In this document: positions 1-9,006 of the stretch, piece after piece | Numbering within the stretch: the stretch's first letter is position 1 | Layout: every line of letters starts with the position of its first letter | Assembly (NCBI RefSeq): GCF_016887565.1 | Contig: NZ_CP069396.1 | Coordinates: 2,383,001-2,447,000, forward strand | Length of the DNA: 64,000 nt | Direction of reading: 5' to 3' | DNA from: Archangium violaceum | Lineage (GTDB): Bacteria > Myxococcota > Myxococcia > Myxococcales > Myxococcaceae | Notes under the pieces: model-generated | What the model was told of the DNA's origin: nothing | The model's database searches: none | What the model saw: the letters and a program-made list of their open reading frames with translations, nothing else | Made by a program: the position numbers and the translations under genes

Positions 1-1452
1 GACTGGATGGAGCTGGAGAAGGAGCGCGGAATCTCCGTGACCTCCTCGGTGCTCCAGTTCCCCTACCGCGGGCACGCGGTCAACCTGCTGGACACGCCGG
101 GCCACCAGGACTTCTCCGAGGACACCTACCGCACGCTGGCGGCGGCGGACTCGGCGGTGATGCTCATCGACGCGGCCAAGGGTGTCGAGCCGCAGACCAA
201 GAAGCTCTTCAAGGTCTGCCGCATGCGAGGCATCCCCATCTTCACCTTCGTCAACAAGCTCGACCGCTTCGGCCGCGCGCCGCTGGAGCTCATGGACGAG
301 CTGGAGCAGGTGCTGGGCATCCGCGCCTATCCCATGAACTGGCCCATCGGCATGGGGCCGGAGTTCCGGGGCGTGTATGACCGGCAGTCCAAGGTGGTGC
401 ACGTCTTCTCCGCGGCGGGCCGCCATGGCGAGTCCGAGGTCGAGGAGCGCTCCGTGCACATCGACTCGGACGACATCCTGTCGGTGCTGACCGAGCGCGA
501 GCTGGCCACGCTCAAGGAGGAGATCGAGCTGCTGGACATCGGCGGCGACGAGTTCACCCGGGAGAAGGTGGCCTCGGGACAGCTCACGCCCATGTTCTTC
601 GGCAGCGCGATGACGAACTTCGGCGTGCGGCCGTTCCTGGACCACTTCCTGGAGCTGGCGCCGGCGCCCACCTCGCGTCCGACGAAGGACGGGCCGCGCG
701 AGCCCACGCACCCGAAGTTCGCGGGCTTCGTGTTCAAGATTCAAGCGAACATGGACCCGTCGCACCGCGACCGCATCGCGTTCATGCGGGTGGTGTCGGG
801 CCGGTACATCAAGGGGATGAGCGCGTTCCACTCGCGGCTGGGCAAGGAAGTGCGCCTGGCCAAGCCGAGCCAGTTCCTGGCGGCCGAGCGCACGGCCATC
901 GAGGACGCGTGGCCGGGGGACGTCATCGGGCTGTTCGATCCGGGCATGTTCCGCATCGGCGACACGCTGTGCGAGGGCGAGGACCTGCTCTTCGAGAGCG
1001 TGCCGCGCTTCAGCCCGGAGTACTTCGCCATCGTCCGCTCGAAGGATCCGCTGCGCCGCAAGCAGATGGAGAAGGGCCTGGAGCAGCTCTCCGAGGAGGG
1101 CACGGTGCAGATCTTCCAGCAGCTCGGGATGGGGATGAAGGATCCCATCGTGGGCGTGGTGGGAGCGCTGCAGTTCGAGGTGCTCCAGTACCGGGTGGAG
1201 CACGAGTACGGGGCCCGCATCATGCTGGACCGGCTGCCCTTCAGCCACGCGCGCTGGGTGGTGGGGCCGAACTTCGATCCGAAGAGCTTCGACTGGGAGG
1301 GCAACCGTCAGACGGTGCAGGACCGCGACGGGCTGCCGCTGGTGCTCTTCCGGGATGACTGGGCGCTGCAGCACGCCGAGGAGAAGCACCCGGAGCTGAA
1401 GTTCCTGTCGGCGGCGCCGCAGCTGCGCCAGCTGGCCGCGACGGGCTCGTAA
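1..1452 (+). CDS. prfC: Peptide chain release factor 3, 5'-truncated by window edge
   Basis: RF3 is a translational GTPase that recycles RF1/RF2 from the ribosome after termination. The reading frame is open from base 1, so the true start and the P-loop lie outside the window. About 483 of the usual ~530 residues are present. The first visible residues, DWMELEKERGIS, are the RF3 switch I region. The G3 motif DTPGHQDF follows around visible residues 31-38 and the G4 motif NKLDR around residue 86. The C-terminal part contains the RF3-typical segment GVVGALQFEVLQYR. The gene is followed after 22 bases by a strong hairpin terminator, so it ends its transcription unit. Identification is secure; only the N-terminus is missing. 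Confidence 0.97.
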   Translation, partial: DWMELEKERGISVTSSVLQFPYRGHAVNLLDTPGHQDFSEDTYRTLAAADSAVMLIDAAKGVEPQTKKLFKVCRMRGIPIFTFVNKLDRFGRAPLELMDELEQVLGIRAYPMNWPIGMGPEFRGVYDRQSKVVHVFSAAGRHGESEVEERSVHIDSDDILSVLTERELATLKEEIELLDIGGDEFTREKVASGQLTPMFFGSAMTNFGVRPFLDHFLELAPAPTSRPTKDGPREPTHPKFAGFVFKIQANMDPSHRDRIAFMRVVSGRYIKGMSAFHSRLGKEVRLAKPSQFLAAERTAIEDAWPGDVIGLFDPGMFRIGDTLCEGEDLLFESVPRFSPEYFAIVRSKDPLRRKQMEKGLEQLSEEGTVQIFQQLGMGMKDPIVGVVGALQFEVLQYRVEHEYGARIMLDRLPFSHARWVVGPNFDPKSFDWEGNRQTVQDRDGLPLVLFRDDWALQHAEEKHPELKFLSAAPQLRQLAATGS

Positions 1453-1474
1453 AAGTCCTCGCCGTGAGGGTGTG

Positions 1475-1510
1475 GAAGAGGGCCGGGGGCGCAATCCCCC
1501 GGCCCTCTTC
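1475..1510 (+). terminator. Intrinsic terminator after prfC
   Basis: A perfect 15-bp inverted repeat (arms 1475-1489 and 1496-1510, 6-base loop CGCAAT) is followed by a short T run (GCGTTTG). It starts 22 bases past the prfC stop codon. The T tract is short, but the stem is very stable. Confidence 0.8.
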
Positions 1511-1515
1511 GCGTT

Positions 1516-1650
1516 TGTAGCCACCGAGGCAACACACTGGCGCTCCTGCCTTCACGATGCCGCTGTAGCCGCCAGGGCAACATCCACGTCTGTCTTCACA
1601 ATGTCTCTGTAGCCTTCAAAGCAACACACATTTTGTCTTCAGGAATCGAC
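1516..1650 (+). repeat. Three degenerate tandem repeats of about 45 bp
   Basis: Three head-to-tail units begin at 1516, 1564 and 1608 (48, 44 and about 43 bp). Each starts TGTAGCC and contains GCAACA about 14 bases in, then ends with a CTTCA block; the first two also share TTCAC.ATG. They fill the space between the prfC terminator and the promoter of the next operon. No protein or RNA function is evident. Confidence 0.6.
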
Positions 1651-1659
1651 AAGCCAGTA

Positions 1660-1688
1660 TTCACATCCCGTGAGCCTTTGTGTATAAG
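1660..1688 (+). promoter_or_regulatory. Sigma70-type promoter of the SdpAB-like operon
   Basis: TTCACA at 1660-1665 and TATAAG at 1683-1688 are separated by 17 bases, each one mismatch from the housekeeping consensus. A TG dinucleotide precedes the -10 box. The predicted transcript would start near 1695, about 25 bases ahead of the first ATG (1721). Confidence 0.55.
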
Positions 1689-1720
1689 AATAGGCAGGAA
1701 TCGCGAGATTCGGAGGGGCC

Positions 1721-2410
1721 ATGGCGTCGACTTCCGAAGGAATGGGGCGTTCCCTGGTTCGGGTGCTCCCTGGCTTGTTGGCAGCGGTGTTGTTCTTCCA
1801 TTTCGGGATGACGGCGCTCTACCTGACGCCGCTCAATCCCATCAAGGTGGCGCTCCTGCCGAAGCTGGAGGGCTACATGCAGCCCTTCTTCGAGCAGCGC
1901 TGGGAGCTGTTCGCGCCCAACCCGGTGGTGGATACGCGCCTGTTGCTGGTGGCGTGCCGGGTGACGGACGAGGCGGGGCAGGTGACGGAGCAGCCGTGGA
2001 CGAACGTGAGCGCTCCCCTGCGAACGCTCAAGGAGCGCTACCGGCTGACGGCTGCGGATCGCATTGATCGCGCGCAGATGACGGCGATGCACCTGCTCTT
2101 CGCGAAGCCAGACGCGCTCTCCGAGAAGTTGCAGGCCAATCCCGAGGAGACGCCGGAGTACAAGAAGGCCATCGAGCTCATCGAGAAGCAGCGCAAATCC
2201 AAACAAGAGCTGGGCCGGGAGATGATGGCGCGCATGGCCTCGGTGGAGTGTGATCGCCTCCACGGGGAGGGGCGGACGAAGGAAGTGCGGGTCCGCCAGG
2301 TGACGGTGAAGTCCCCTCCGTTCTCGCAGCGGTGGAGTCCGGCGGACTCGGGGACGAGCTCGTACATCGATTTCGAGTGGCTGCCCTATCAGCGGGTCGC
2401 CACCTACTGA
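1721..2410 (+). CDS. DUF5819 / SdpA-like membrane-anchored protein
   Basis: A 229-residue protein with one N-terminal membrane segment (about residues 12-33) and a mostly extracytoplasmic remainder. The segment EQRWELFAPNPV after the anchor is the hallmark of DUF5819/SdpA-type proteins. In Bacillus the family member SdpA works with SdpB to mature the toxin SdpC. A charged helical region occupies roughly residues 100-180. The start at 1721 has GGAGGGG 3-4 bases upstream. It is the first gene of an operon with the HTTM protein (29-base gap) and the Tyr-rich peptide. Family membership is by recognition of the motif. The function in this organism is inferred from the known SdpAB pair and from gene order. 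Confidence 0.75.
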   Translation: MASTSEGMGRSLVRVLPGLLAAVLFFHFGMTALYLTPLNPIKVALLPKLEGYMQPFFEQRWELFAPNPVVDTRLLLVACRVTDEAGQVTEQPWTNVSAPLRTLKERYRLTAADRIDRAQMTAMHLLFAKPDALSEKLQANPEETPEYKKAIELIEKQRKSKQELGREMMARMASVECDRLHGEGRTKEVRVRQVTVKSPPFSQRWSPADSGTSSYIDFEWLPYQRVATY

Positions 2411-2439
2411 GCAACGGTCGCAATCGAAGGGAGGTCCTT

Positions 2440-3435
2440 ATGTCCGACGGGCATTGGCAGCGCTTTGTCGAATGGGCGGGCCGCGACCGGATGCGGGTGG
2501 GCGCGAGCCTCTTCCGGGTGGTGGGGGGGATCGCCATCCTCATCGAGTACCTGCTGAACTACGCCCAGCGGCACTACTTCTTCGGGCCGGACGGGCTGTG
2601 GCCCTGGGATGTATTCGCCGCGCACGCCACGGGCACGCCCGCCTTCTCCGTCTACGCGTGGAGCCGCTCCCCCATCTACTTCGAGGTCTGCTTCCACCTG
2701 GGCATCCTGGTGTCCGTGCTGTGGCTGGTGGGCTGGCGGACGCGGTGGATGACGCCGCTGTGCTTCGTGTTCTGGTGGTCCATGCACCAGCGCTTCCCCT
2801 CGCTCTGGGATGGAGGGGACAACCTGATGCGGCTGGCGCTCCTCTACGCCATGTTCGCGGACGTGGGGGCCTATTTCTCCGTGGACGCGCAGCGGCGCGC
2901 CAGGCTTCCCCCGCGGCCGGAGTGGCAGCGGCAGGCCCTGTCCATGCTGCACAACGCGGCCCTCCTCGCCTTCGCGATGCAGATCAGCCTCGTCTATGGC
3001 GTGGCCGGGCTCTACAAGGTGCAGGGCGAGCCCTGGCGAGAGGGGACGGCGCTCTACTACGCCATGCGCGGCGGCCAGTTCGTCTGGCCCGGGGTGAGCG
3101 ACCTCTTCTACCAGAATGCCTATCTCATGACGGCCCTGTCGTACGGGACGGTGGCCTTCCAGATCGCCTTTCCCTTCCTGCTGTTGATGAACCGGTACAC
3201 GCGGCTGCTCGCCGTCTGCATCGGTGTGTCGTTCCACGTCGGCATCTGTCTGTTCCTGGGTCTGGTCACCTTCTCGCTCTTCATGATGGCCGTGGACCTG
3301 GCCCTCATCGGTGACGAGGAGTACCTCGCGGCGGGGCGGTGGTGGGCGCGGGTGTCAGCGAAGCTCAGAGCCCGATGGCCGAGTGCGAGTTTCCCGAGTG
3401 CCGTACCCCCCACAACCAAAGGAGAAGTGAGATGA
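2440..3435 (+). CDS. HTTM-domain (SdpB-like, vitamin K-dependent carboxylase-related) membrane protein
   Basis: A 331-residue polytopic protein. HTTM hallmarks visible are the WDGGDNLMRL segment (about residue 126), LYKVQGEPWREGTALYYAM (about residue 190) and a conserved His in VSFHVGIC near residue 267. HTTM proteins are the bacterial relatives of the vitamin K-dependent gamma-carboxylase membrane domain and include SdpB. SdpB with SdpA is required to make the mature SDP toxin in Bacillus subtilis. I chose ATG 2440 because GGGAGG lies 5 bases upstream. An upstream in-frame start would overlap the previous gene without a binding site. The stop codon overlaps the start of the peptide gene (ATGA, 3432-3435), so the two are probably translationally coupled. 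The cofactor and substrate are unknown. Confidence 0.85.
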   Translation: MSDGHWQRFVEWAGRDRMRVGASLFRVVGGIAILIEYLLNYAQRHYFFGPDGLWPWDVFAAHATGTPAFSVYAWSRSPIYFEVCFHLGILVSVLWLVGWRTRWMTPLCFVFWWSMHQRFPSLWDGGDNLMRLALLYAMFADVGAYFSVDAQRRARLPPRPEWQRQALSMLHNAALLAFAMQISLVYGVAGLYKVQGEPWREGTALYYAMRGGQFVWPGVSDLFYQNAYLMTALSYGTVAFQIAFPFLLLMNRYTRLLAVCIGVSFHVGICLFLGLVTFSLFMMAVDLALIGDEEYLAAGRWWARVSAKLRARWPSASFPSAVPPTTKGEVR

Positions 3436-3716
3436 AGCTGCTTGCTCGTTTTGCCCTGCTCGGCCTCGCTGGTGGCCTGCTGGGTGCCTCGTTCTCGATG
3501 CCCGCGGCCGCCGCCGTGTCCGACGCCCACACCGACTACGCCGGCGTGGCCTCCAGGTCCGCGTCCGATCTCGAGGAGGCGTACGTCTACGAGTACCTCT
3601 ACGTGTACTGCGACGACTACATCTACTACTACCGCTACGAGTACGGCGCCGTGGAGGAGGTGCCCACCAGCCAGGTGCTGACGCAGGCCACCTCGGATCG
3701 CATCTTCGACCGGTAA
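3432..3716 (+). CDS. Secreted tyrosine-rich small peptide, candidate substrate of the SdpAB-like pair
   Basis: A 94-residue protein. Residues 1-28 form a clear signal peptide ending in PAAAA-V. Residues 51-71 hold 11 tyrosines in alternating order (YVYEYLYVYC, DDYIYYYRYEYG), with one Cys at position 60 and acidic residues between the tyrosines. The tail from residue 72 is ordinary polar sequence. ATG 3432 overlaps the stop of the HTTM gene (ATGA) and has GGAG about 9 bases upstream. A longer in-frame reading from 3339 would destroy the signal peptide. I do not recognise the family. By position it occupies the place of sdpC, but it is shorter than SdpC and shares no visible sequence with it. 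It may be a modified or toxic exported peptide; this is inference. Confidence 0.8.
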   Translation: MKLLARFALLGLAGGLLGASFSMPAAAAVSDAHTDYAGVASRSASDLEEAYVYEYLYVYCDDYIYYYRYEYGAVEEVPTSQVLTQATSDRIFDR

Positions 3717-3841
3717 TCCCATCAGTGCTCCGGGTCTGGACTCCCCAGGCCGGGCCCGGCGCTCGTGGTGGATGTCCATGTCCGGAGCGGTGGAGCCCAC
3801 CGTTCCGGGCCCTTGCTCGTTGTCTGGATGATGAGGGTTGG

Positions 3842-6493
3842 ATGGTTCGGAACCTGGCTGGCGGCATCGGTGTTGCGCTCGCGGTGGGACTGCTCACCTT
3901 CTTCCTCATGAGGCCCGATCCGGTGCCTCCTCCCGCGCCCACCCGGGCGGCGGCGCCCGCCCAGCGGGCCACCACTCCCGTGGCCCGTGCGTCCGCGGAG
4001 AGCGTGCCCATTCCCCTCGTGGTGGCGCCCGATGCACCGGGGCGGCTGCGCCTGGAGGGCGTGGTGTTGGGCGGTGACGAGCTGCCCGTGGCGGGTGCGG
4101 TGGTGACGATCGACTCGCAGCCTCCGCGCTCGCTGAGCACGGAGAAGAACGGAACTTTTGTTTTCGAGGGCCTCGCGCCGAGGACCTACCGCGTCGAGGC
4201 CCGCCAGGGAGCCTCCGTGGCGTTGCCGGCCACCGTCCGGCTCAATGAGGGGACGGAGCCCCTCACCCTGCGGCTGCGCTTCGCCGCCACCGTGGAGGTG
4301 GCGGTGGTGGAGCGGTGGACGGGGCGCGAGGTGGAGGGGGCGAGCGTGGAGCTCCGAGGCCAGGAGACGCTCACCGGCTCGACGGGGGGCGGGGGCCGAG
4401 CGCGGTTCGAGGGCGTGCTGCCGGGGCGCTATGTGGTGAAGGCCTCGACGCCGGCCCATGCGCCGGCCCTGCAGCCCCTCATCGTGGGGGACTCACCGCT
4501 GAGCTCGCAGCAGGTGCGGGTGGAGCTGGCCACGGGCTCGGCCGTCTCGGGTGAGGTGGTGGACGCGCGAGGCCGGCCGCTGGAGGGCGTGCCGGTGATG
4601 GCCGAGCGTGTCACCGACGTGGTGTCGTTGGGGGATGCGCGCCGGGACGCGGTGCACACGGATGCGCGCGGCCGGTGGCGTGTCCCGATGTTGGAGCCGG
4701 GCATGTATCGCTTCGTGGCGGGCTCCGACTCCCAGGCTCCAGGTGTCTCCGAGCCGGTGTCGGTGGACGGGCAGCGGGAGCGCGAGGGCGTCGTCATCTC
4801 CCTGCCGGAGCCGGCGCGGCTCGCGGGGCGGGTGGTGGGGCGTGATGGGAGCCCGGTGGCCCATGCCCTGGTGCGCGTGGCCATCAGCCAGGGGCCGCTC
4901 GGCGTGTCGCTGGCGCGCCAGGTCCAGTGCGACGCGTCCGGTGGTTTCGTCTTCGAGGGCCTGCCGCGGAAGATGGTGGACGTGGTGGCGCTGCACGAGA
5001 GCGCCACGTCGGCGACGCACAAGGTGGACCTGGGGGAGCGCTCCGAGCGCACGGAGGTGGTGCTGGCGCTCGACGCGGACCTGTCCATCGAGGGCGAGGT
5101 GTTCTCGTCGGAGACGGGGGCGCCGGTGCCGGAGGCCGTGGTGCTGGCCGAGCCGATGTCCGGCGCGGCCCGGAGCCGGGTGGAGCGGACGCTGCGCGGC
5201 AGCCTGTCGGTCATCACGGACGCCTCGGGCCGGTTCGAGCTGCGGGGATTGCGCCCCGGCAGCTACCAGCTCAAGGCGGCGCCTCCGGGAACGTCCCTGG
5301 AGCGGCGCACCTCGTGGCTGCGTCCAGCGACGCGGCTGGAGGCCGGGGCGCGTGGCGTGAAGCTGCGGCTCGTGGCGGACGGCAAGGTGAAGGGCCGCGT
5401 GCAGCGGGAGGACGGGAGCATCCCTCAGTTCTTCTCGGTGTCCGTGGGCGGGGGCGTGGCGGGCGCCGTGGGCAACGGCGGTACGGGCGAGTTCATCATC
5501 CCGGACGTCCCCGCCGGTACGCATGTGCTGCGCGTCTCCGGCCCCGACTTCGTGAGCAGGACGCTGGAGGCCGTGCAGGTCTCACCCGGGCAGGAGAAGG
5601 ACGTGGGGACGCTCACCGTGGATGGGGGACGCCGCGTCTCCGGGCGCGTGCTGCTGCCGGATGGCGCTCCCGCCGCGGGCGCCACCGTCTCCGTGTCCCG
5701 GGACATGCAGGGCAGGGGAGTGGTGGCGGGTCCCGCCGCCGCCGCCATGTCGGATCTGCGGCAGGTCACCACCCGGGAGGATGGGAGCTTCGTGCTGGAG
5801 GGCATCGGCATCGTCCCCCTCGGCCTGGCGGCGGAGCACCCCCAATACGGCCGCTCCGCCCAGATCCTCATTCCCTCCGGTGTGGAAGAGGTCCGGCGCG
5901 ACTTGCTGCTGGAGCCCACGGGGACGCTGACGGGACGGGTCGTGCAGCGCGGTCAGCCCGTGAGCGGCGCGCTCGTGCTCGCCAGCATCAAGGGCGCACC
6001 CTCCGGCGGCTCCGGAGTGACGACGGGCACGGACGGCACCTTCCACTTCGGCACGCTCACCCCGGGCACCTACTCCGTCGTGGCGATGCTCGACGGCAGC
6101 GCGGGCCAGCAGATGAAGCAGGCCACCGTGGAGGTGCGGGCCACGGAGGCGGCGCGGTTGGACATCGACATCCCCCAGGGCGACATCACGCTCGAGGTGG
6201 CGGCCCAGCCGCAGGCCAACGCGCGCTACCGCGAGGCGCGCCTGTTCCTCGAGCCGTTCCAGCAAGGAGCGCCAGCGGGGCAGGGCGCGGTGAAGACGGA
6301 GCAGCTGTCGGTCGAGACGCCCGCGCGGTTCACCCAGCTGGTGCCCGGCTCCTACAAGCTGTGCGTGGTGCCGCCGGGAGTGGCTCCGGACGCGGGGACG
6401 GGCGCGCCGGCTCCCAAGCCCCGGTGCAGCTTCATCGCCGTGTCCGAGGCCCCGGCCGTCCAGCAGATGGCACTCTCCCTCGACATGCCCTGA
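3842..6493 (+). CDS. Membrane-anchored protein with multiple carboxypeptidase-regulatory-like (Cna B-like) repeats
   Basis: 883 residues. An uncleaved N-terminal membrane segment (about residues 7-21) is followed by a Pro/Ala-rich linker and then about eight to nine beta-sandwich repeats. Each repeat follows the pattern 'G.V...G.PV.GA.V' then 'T...G.F.F.GL.PG.Y.V.A', typical of the carboxypeptidase regulatory-like domain. No catalytic domain is visible, so a structural or surface-adhesive role is most likely. ATG 3842 (MVRNLAGGIG) is preferred: GAGGG lies 4 bases upstream and it opens directly on the membrane segment. A longer reading from 3725 adds a Pro/Arg-rich stretch without such signals. 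Confidence 0.8.
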   Translation: MVRNLAGGIGVALAVGLLTFFLMRPDPVPPPAPTRAAAPAQRATTPVARASAESVPIPLVVAPDAPGRLRLEGVVLGGDELPVAGAVVTIDSQPPRSLSTEKNGTFVFEGLAPRTYRVEARQGASVALPATVRLNEGTEPLTLRLRFAATVEVAVVERWTGREVEGASVELRGQETLTGSTGGGGRARFEGVLPGRYVVKASTPAHAPALQPLIVGDSPLSSQQVRVELATGSAVSGEVVDARGRPLEGVPVMAERVTDVVSLGDARRDAVHTDARGRWRVPMLEPGMYRFVAGSDSQAPGVSEPVSVDGQREREGVVISLPEPARLAGRVVGRDGSPVAHALVRVAISQGPLGVSLARQVQCDASGGFVFEGLPRKMVDVVALHESATSATHKVDLGERSERTEVVLALDADLSIEGEVFSSETGAPVPEAVVLAEPMSGAARSRVERTLRGSLSVITDASGRFELRGLRPGSYQLKAAPPGTSLERRTSWLRPATRLEAGARGVKLRLVADGKVKGRVQREDGSIPQFFSVSVGGGVAGAVGNGGTGEFIIPDVPAGTHVLRVSGPDFVSRTLEAVQVSPGQEKDVGTLTVDGGRRVSGRVLLPDGAPAAGATVSVSRDMQGRGVVAGPAAAAMSDLRQVTTREDGSFVLEGIGIVPLGLAAEHPQYGRSAQILIPSGVEEVRRDLLLEPTGTLTGRVVQRGQPVSGALVLASIKGAPSGGSGVTTGTDGTFHFGTLTPGTYSVVAMLDGSAGQQMKQATVEVRATEAARLDIDIPQGDITLEVAAQPQANARYREARLFLEPFQQGAPAGQGAVKTEQLSVETPARFTQLVPGSYKLCVVPPGVAPDAGTGAPAPKPRCSFIAVSEAPAVQQMALSLDMP

Positions 6494-6597
6494 GGTACCT
6501 TTGGACAAGGCCATGAAGAACGAAGGAGGAGCATCACCGGTGGAGGATTTCGGGTCTCCGTGCCGCCATCGTGACGCGGCGCCCATATGATGGGCGG

Positions 6598-9000
6598 ATG
6601 ACGACGACGGTCTGCTTCTTTCGGGAGCTCACGGACGCGCAGGCGCCCCTGGCGGGTGGCAAGGGGCGGACGCTTGCCCAGCTGTATCGAGCGGGCCATC
6701 CGGTTCCGAATGGCTTCATCGTGCTGCCCGGTGCCTTCGAGGACGACACGCTCCGGCCTTCGGCCTGGGAGCAGGTTCGCGCGGCGCTGGTCCGGTTGCG
6801 GGCGGAGCAGCCGGGCCGCTCGTTCGCGGTCCGCTCCTCGGGCCTGAGCGAGGACTCCGCGCGGGCCTCGTTCGCGGGCGAGTTCGAGACCGTGCTCGAC
6901 GTGCGCGAGGATGAGGACGTGCGGCGCGCGCTCGAGACCGTTCGCCGGTCGCGTCACGCGGGCCGCGTCGCGGCCTACAGTCAGGCACAAGGGTTCACGT
7001 CCGCTCACGAGGTCGCCGTCGTCGTCCAGGTACTCGTCCCGGCGGACTTCGCGGGGGTGCTGTTCACCGCCGACCCGGTGACCGGCAACCGCGTGACGAT
7101 CGTCGGCAACTACGTGCGGGGCCTGGGCGAGCGTCTGGTCGCGGGCGACACGAACGCACCGTCCTTCACGCTGCGCCGGCCGGGGGGCGACTACGCCGGC
7201 CCCGAGGAGCTGCGCCGCCATGCGCGGCAACTGTACCGGCTCGCGGTGCGGCTCGAGCGGGAGCTCGGCGCGCCACAGGACATCGAGTGGGCGATCGCCG
7301 GTGGCAAGCTCGCCCTGTTGCAGGCGCGGCCGATCACCACCCTGCGCGGCCACGACCCGGCGACGGGCGAGTGGAACGACAGTCTGACCGGCGACTACCT
7401 GTGGACGAGCACGAACCTCGGTGAGGCGGTGCCCGATGTGATGACGCCGTGCTCCTGGTCTCTCTTCCAGGTGTTCATCGCCGAGACGCTGCCGCTGCTC
7501 TACTTTGGCGGCCACCGGCCGATCGGCAACATCGGTGGGCGGGTCTACATGAACCTGAGCCTGACCGCGACGCTGGGCGCGGCGTTTGGCGTCAGCCGGA
7601 AGCGGCTCACCGAAGCGAGCGAGGAGGCCTTCGGCAGGCTCCCGGACGATCTGGAGATTCCCACGTTCCCGGTGTCGCGCTGGGGCGTGCTCCGAGAGCT
7701 GCTGCCGGGCGTGCTGCGCCTCAAGCGTCGCGTGCGCGCCAATCAGAAGCGGCTGCCCGAGTTCCTCGCCACGGCGCCAGCGCGCTGCGAGGCGCTGCTC
7801 GCCCGGATCCAGGCCACGTCCAGCGCGGCGGAGTTGAGCTCGCTGTGGAAGAATGACCTTGCGCCATTCTTCCACGAGTGCTGCCACATGCTGGAGGCAG
7901 GCGCTCGAAGCAAGGGGAACCCCGCCGTGGGGCTTCGGCGTGAGCTGCGCGAGCTGATGGGAGATGCCGATACCAACGCGCTGCTCTCGGGGGTGAGCAC
8001 GGGCTCGAGTCAGCTCGCGAGCCTCGGGCCGCTCCTGGGGCTCACGCAGGTGGCTCGCGGAGAGCTCGACCGAGCGACCCATGCGCGGCGGTACGGCCAC
8101 CGCGGTCCGCATGAGTTCGAGGTCTCCACCCCGAGGCCGGCGGAGGATCCGGCGTGGGTCGATCGGCAGCTCGCCGGCTTGCGCGATGCTCCGGTGGACG
8201 CGAACGCGTTGCTCGCGCGTCAGAAGGAGGCGCACGAGGCCGCGTGGGAGCGGTTCCGGCAACGCTACCCGCGCCGGGCCTCGGCGATCCGCCGCCGCCT
8301 CGACGAGGTGGTCCACTGGGCCCATGACCGGGAGGCCGCGCGTTCGGAGCTGGTCCGCGTGTTCTGGCCCCTGCGCGCGTTCGTTCAACGCGCCGGTGCG
8401 CTCACCGGACAGGGCGAGGCCCTCTTCTTCCTGTCGATCGATGAAATCCTCGCCGTCCTGGGGGGTGATGCCGCGTCGCTCGCCTTCATCCCGGCCCGGC
8501 GTGAGACCTACGCGCGCTATCGCGCGTTGCCGCCCTATCCGGTGCTGATTCGCGGTCGATTCGACCCGTTTCAGTGGGCGGCGGATCCACGGCGACGCGG
8601 CGACAGGTTCGACGCGCGGGGCGAGGGGGCGCCCGCCAGCGATGCGATCACCGGCTTCCCGGGTGCGGCCGGGGTCGTCGAGGGACGGGCGCGGGTGCTC
8701 CTCTCCGCCGACGAGGGCGAGCGTTTGGAGCCTGGGGAGATCCTCGTGACGAGCGTGACGAACGTCGGGTGGACGCCCCTGTTCCCGCGCGCGGCCGCGG
8801 TCGTCACGGACATTGGCGCGCCGCTGTCGCACGCGGCGATCGTCGCGCGCGAGCTGGGCATCCCCGCCGTGGTCGGCTGTGGAAACGCGACGATGCGGCT
8901 GCGCACGGGCGACCGGGTGCGGGTCAACGGTGGGCAGGGCACGGTGGAGGTGCTCCGGGCGGCGGAGGGCCCGGACGTCTCGACGGACGCCGCACGGTAG
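6598..9000 (+). CDS. PEP synthase / rifampicin phosphotransferase-like PEP-utilising enzyme
   Basis: About 800 residues in the order ATP-grasp (PPDK N-terminal) domain, a long helical middle, and a C-terminal mobile phosphohistidine domain. The N-terminus shows GGKGRTLAQL and SFAVRSSGLSEDS, and the ATP-binding part ends with QDIEWAI...LLQARPITT. The phosphohistidine is in GAPLSHAAIVARELGIPAV, His near residue 745. This domain order is that of rifampicin phosphotransferases and of phosphoenolpyruvate-dependent kinases acting on small molecules. Canonical PEP synthase carries an additional C-terminal PEP-binding barrel, and I do not see it here. ATG 6598 gives the usual family start; a GTG at 6571 is possible. 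The substrate cannot be told from the sequence. Confidence 0.8.
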   Translation: MTTTVCFFRELTDAQAPLAGGKGRTLAQLYRAGHPVPNGFIVLPGAFEDDTLRPSAWEQVRAALVRLRAEQPGRSFAVRSSGLSEDSARASFAGEFETVLDVREDEDVRRALETVRRSRHAGRVAAYSQAQGFTSAHEVAVVVQVLVPADFAGVLFTADPVTGNRVTIVGNYVRGLGERLVAGDTNAPSFTLRRPGGDYAGPEELRRHARQLYRLAVRLERELGAPQDIEWAIAGGKLALLQARPITTLRGHDPATGEWNDSLTGDYLWTSTNLGEAVPDVMTPCSWSLFQVFIAETLPLLYFGGHRPIGNIGGRVYMNLSLTATLGAAFGVSRKRLTEASEEAFGRLPDDLEIPTFPVSRWGVLRELLPGVLRLKRRVRANQKRLPEFLATAPARCEALLARIQATSSAAELSSLWKNDLAPFFHECCHMLEAGARSKGNPAVGLRRELRELMGDADTNALLSGVSTGSSQLASLGPLLGLTQVARGELDRATHARRYGHRGPHEFEVSTPRPAEDPAWVDRQLAGLRDAPVDANALLARQKEAHEAAWERFRQRYPRRASAIRRRLDEVVHWAHDREAARSELVRVFWPLRAFVQRAGALTGQGEALFFLSIDEILAVLGGDAASLAFIPARRETYARYRALPPYPVLIRGRFDPFQWAADPRRRGDRFDARGEGAPASDAITGFPGAAGVVEGRARVLLSADEGERLEPGEILVTSVTNVGWTPLFPRAAAVVTDIGAPLSHAAIVARELGIPAVVGCGNATMRLRTGDRVRVNGGQGTVEVLRAAEGPDVSTDAAR

Positions 9001-9006
9001 CCGGTA

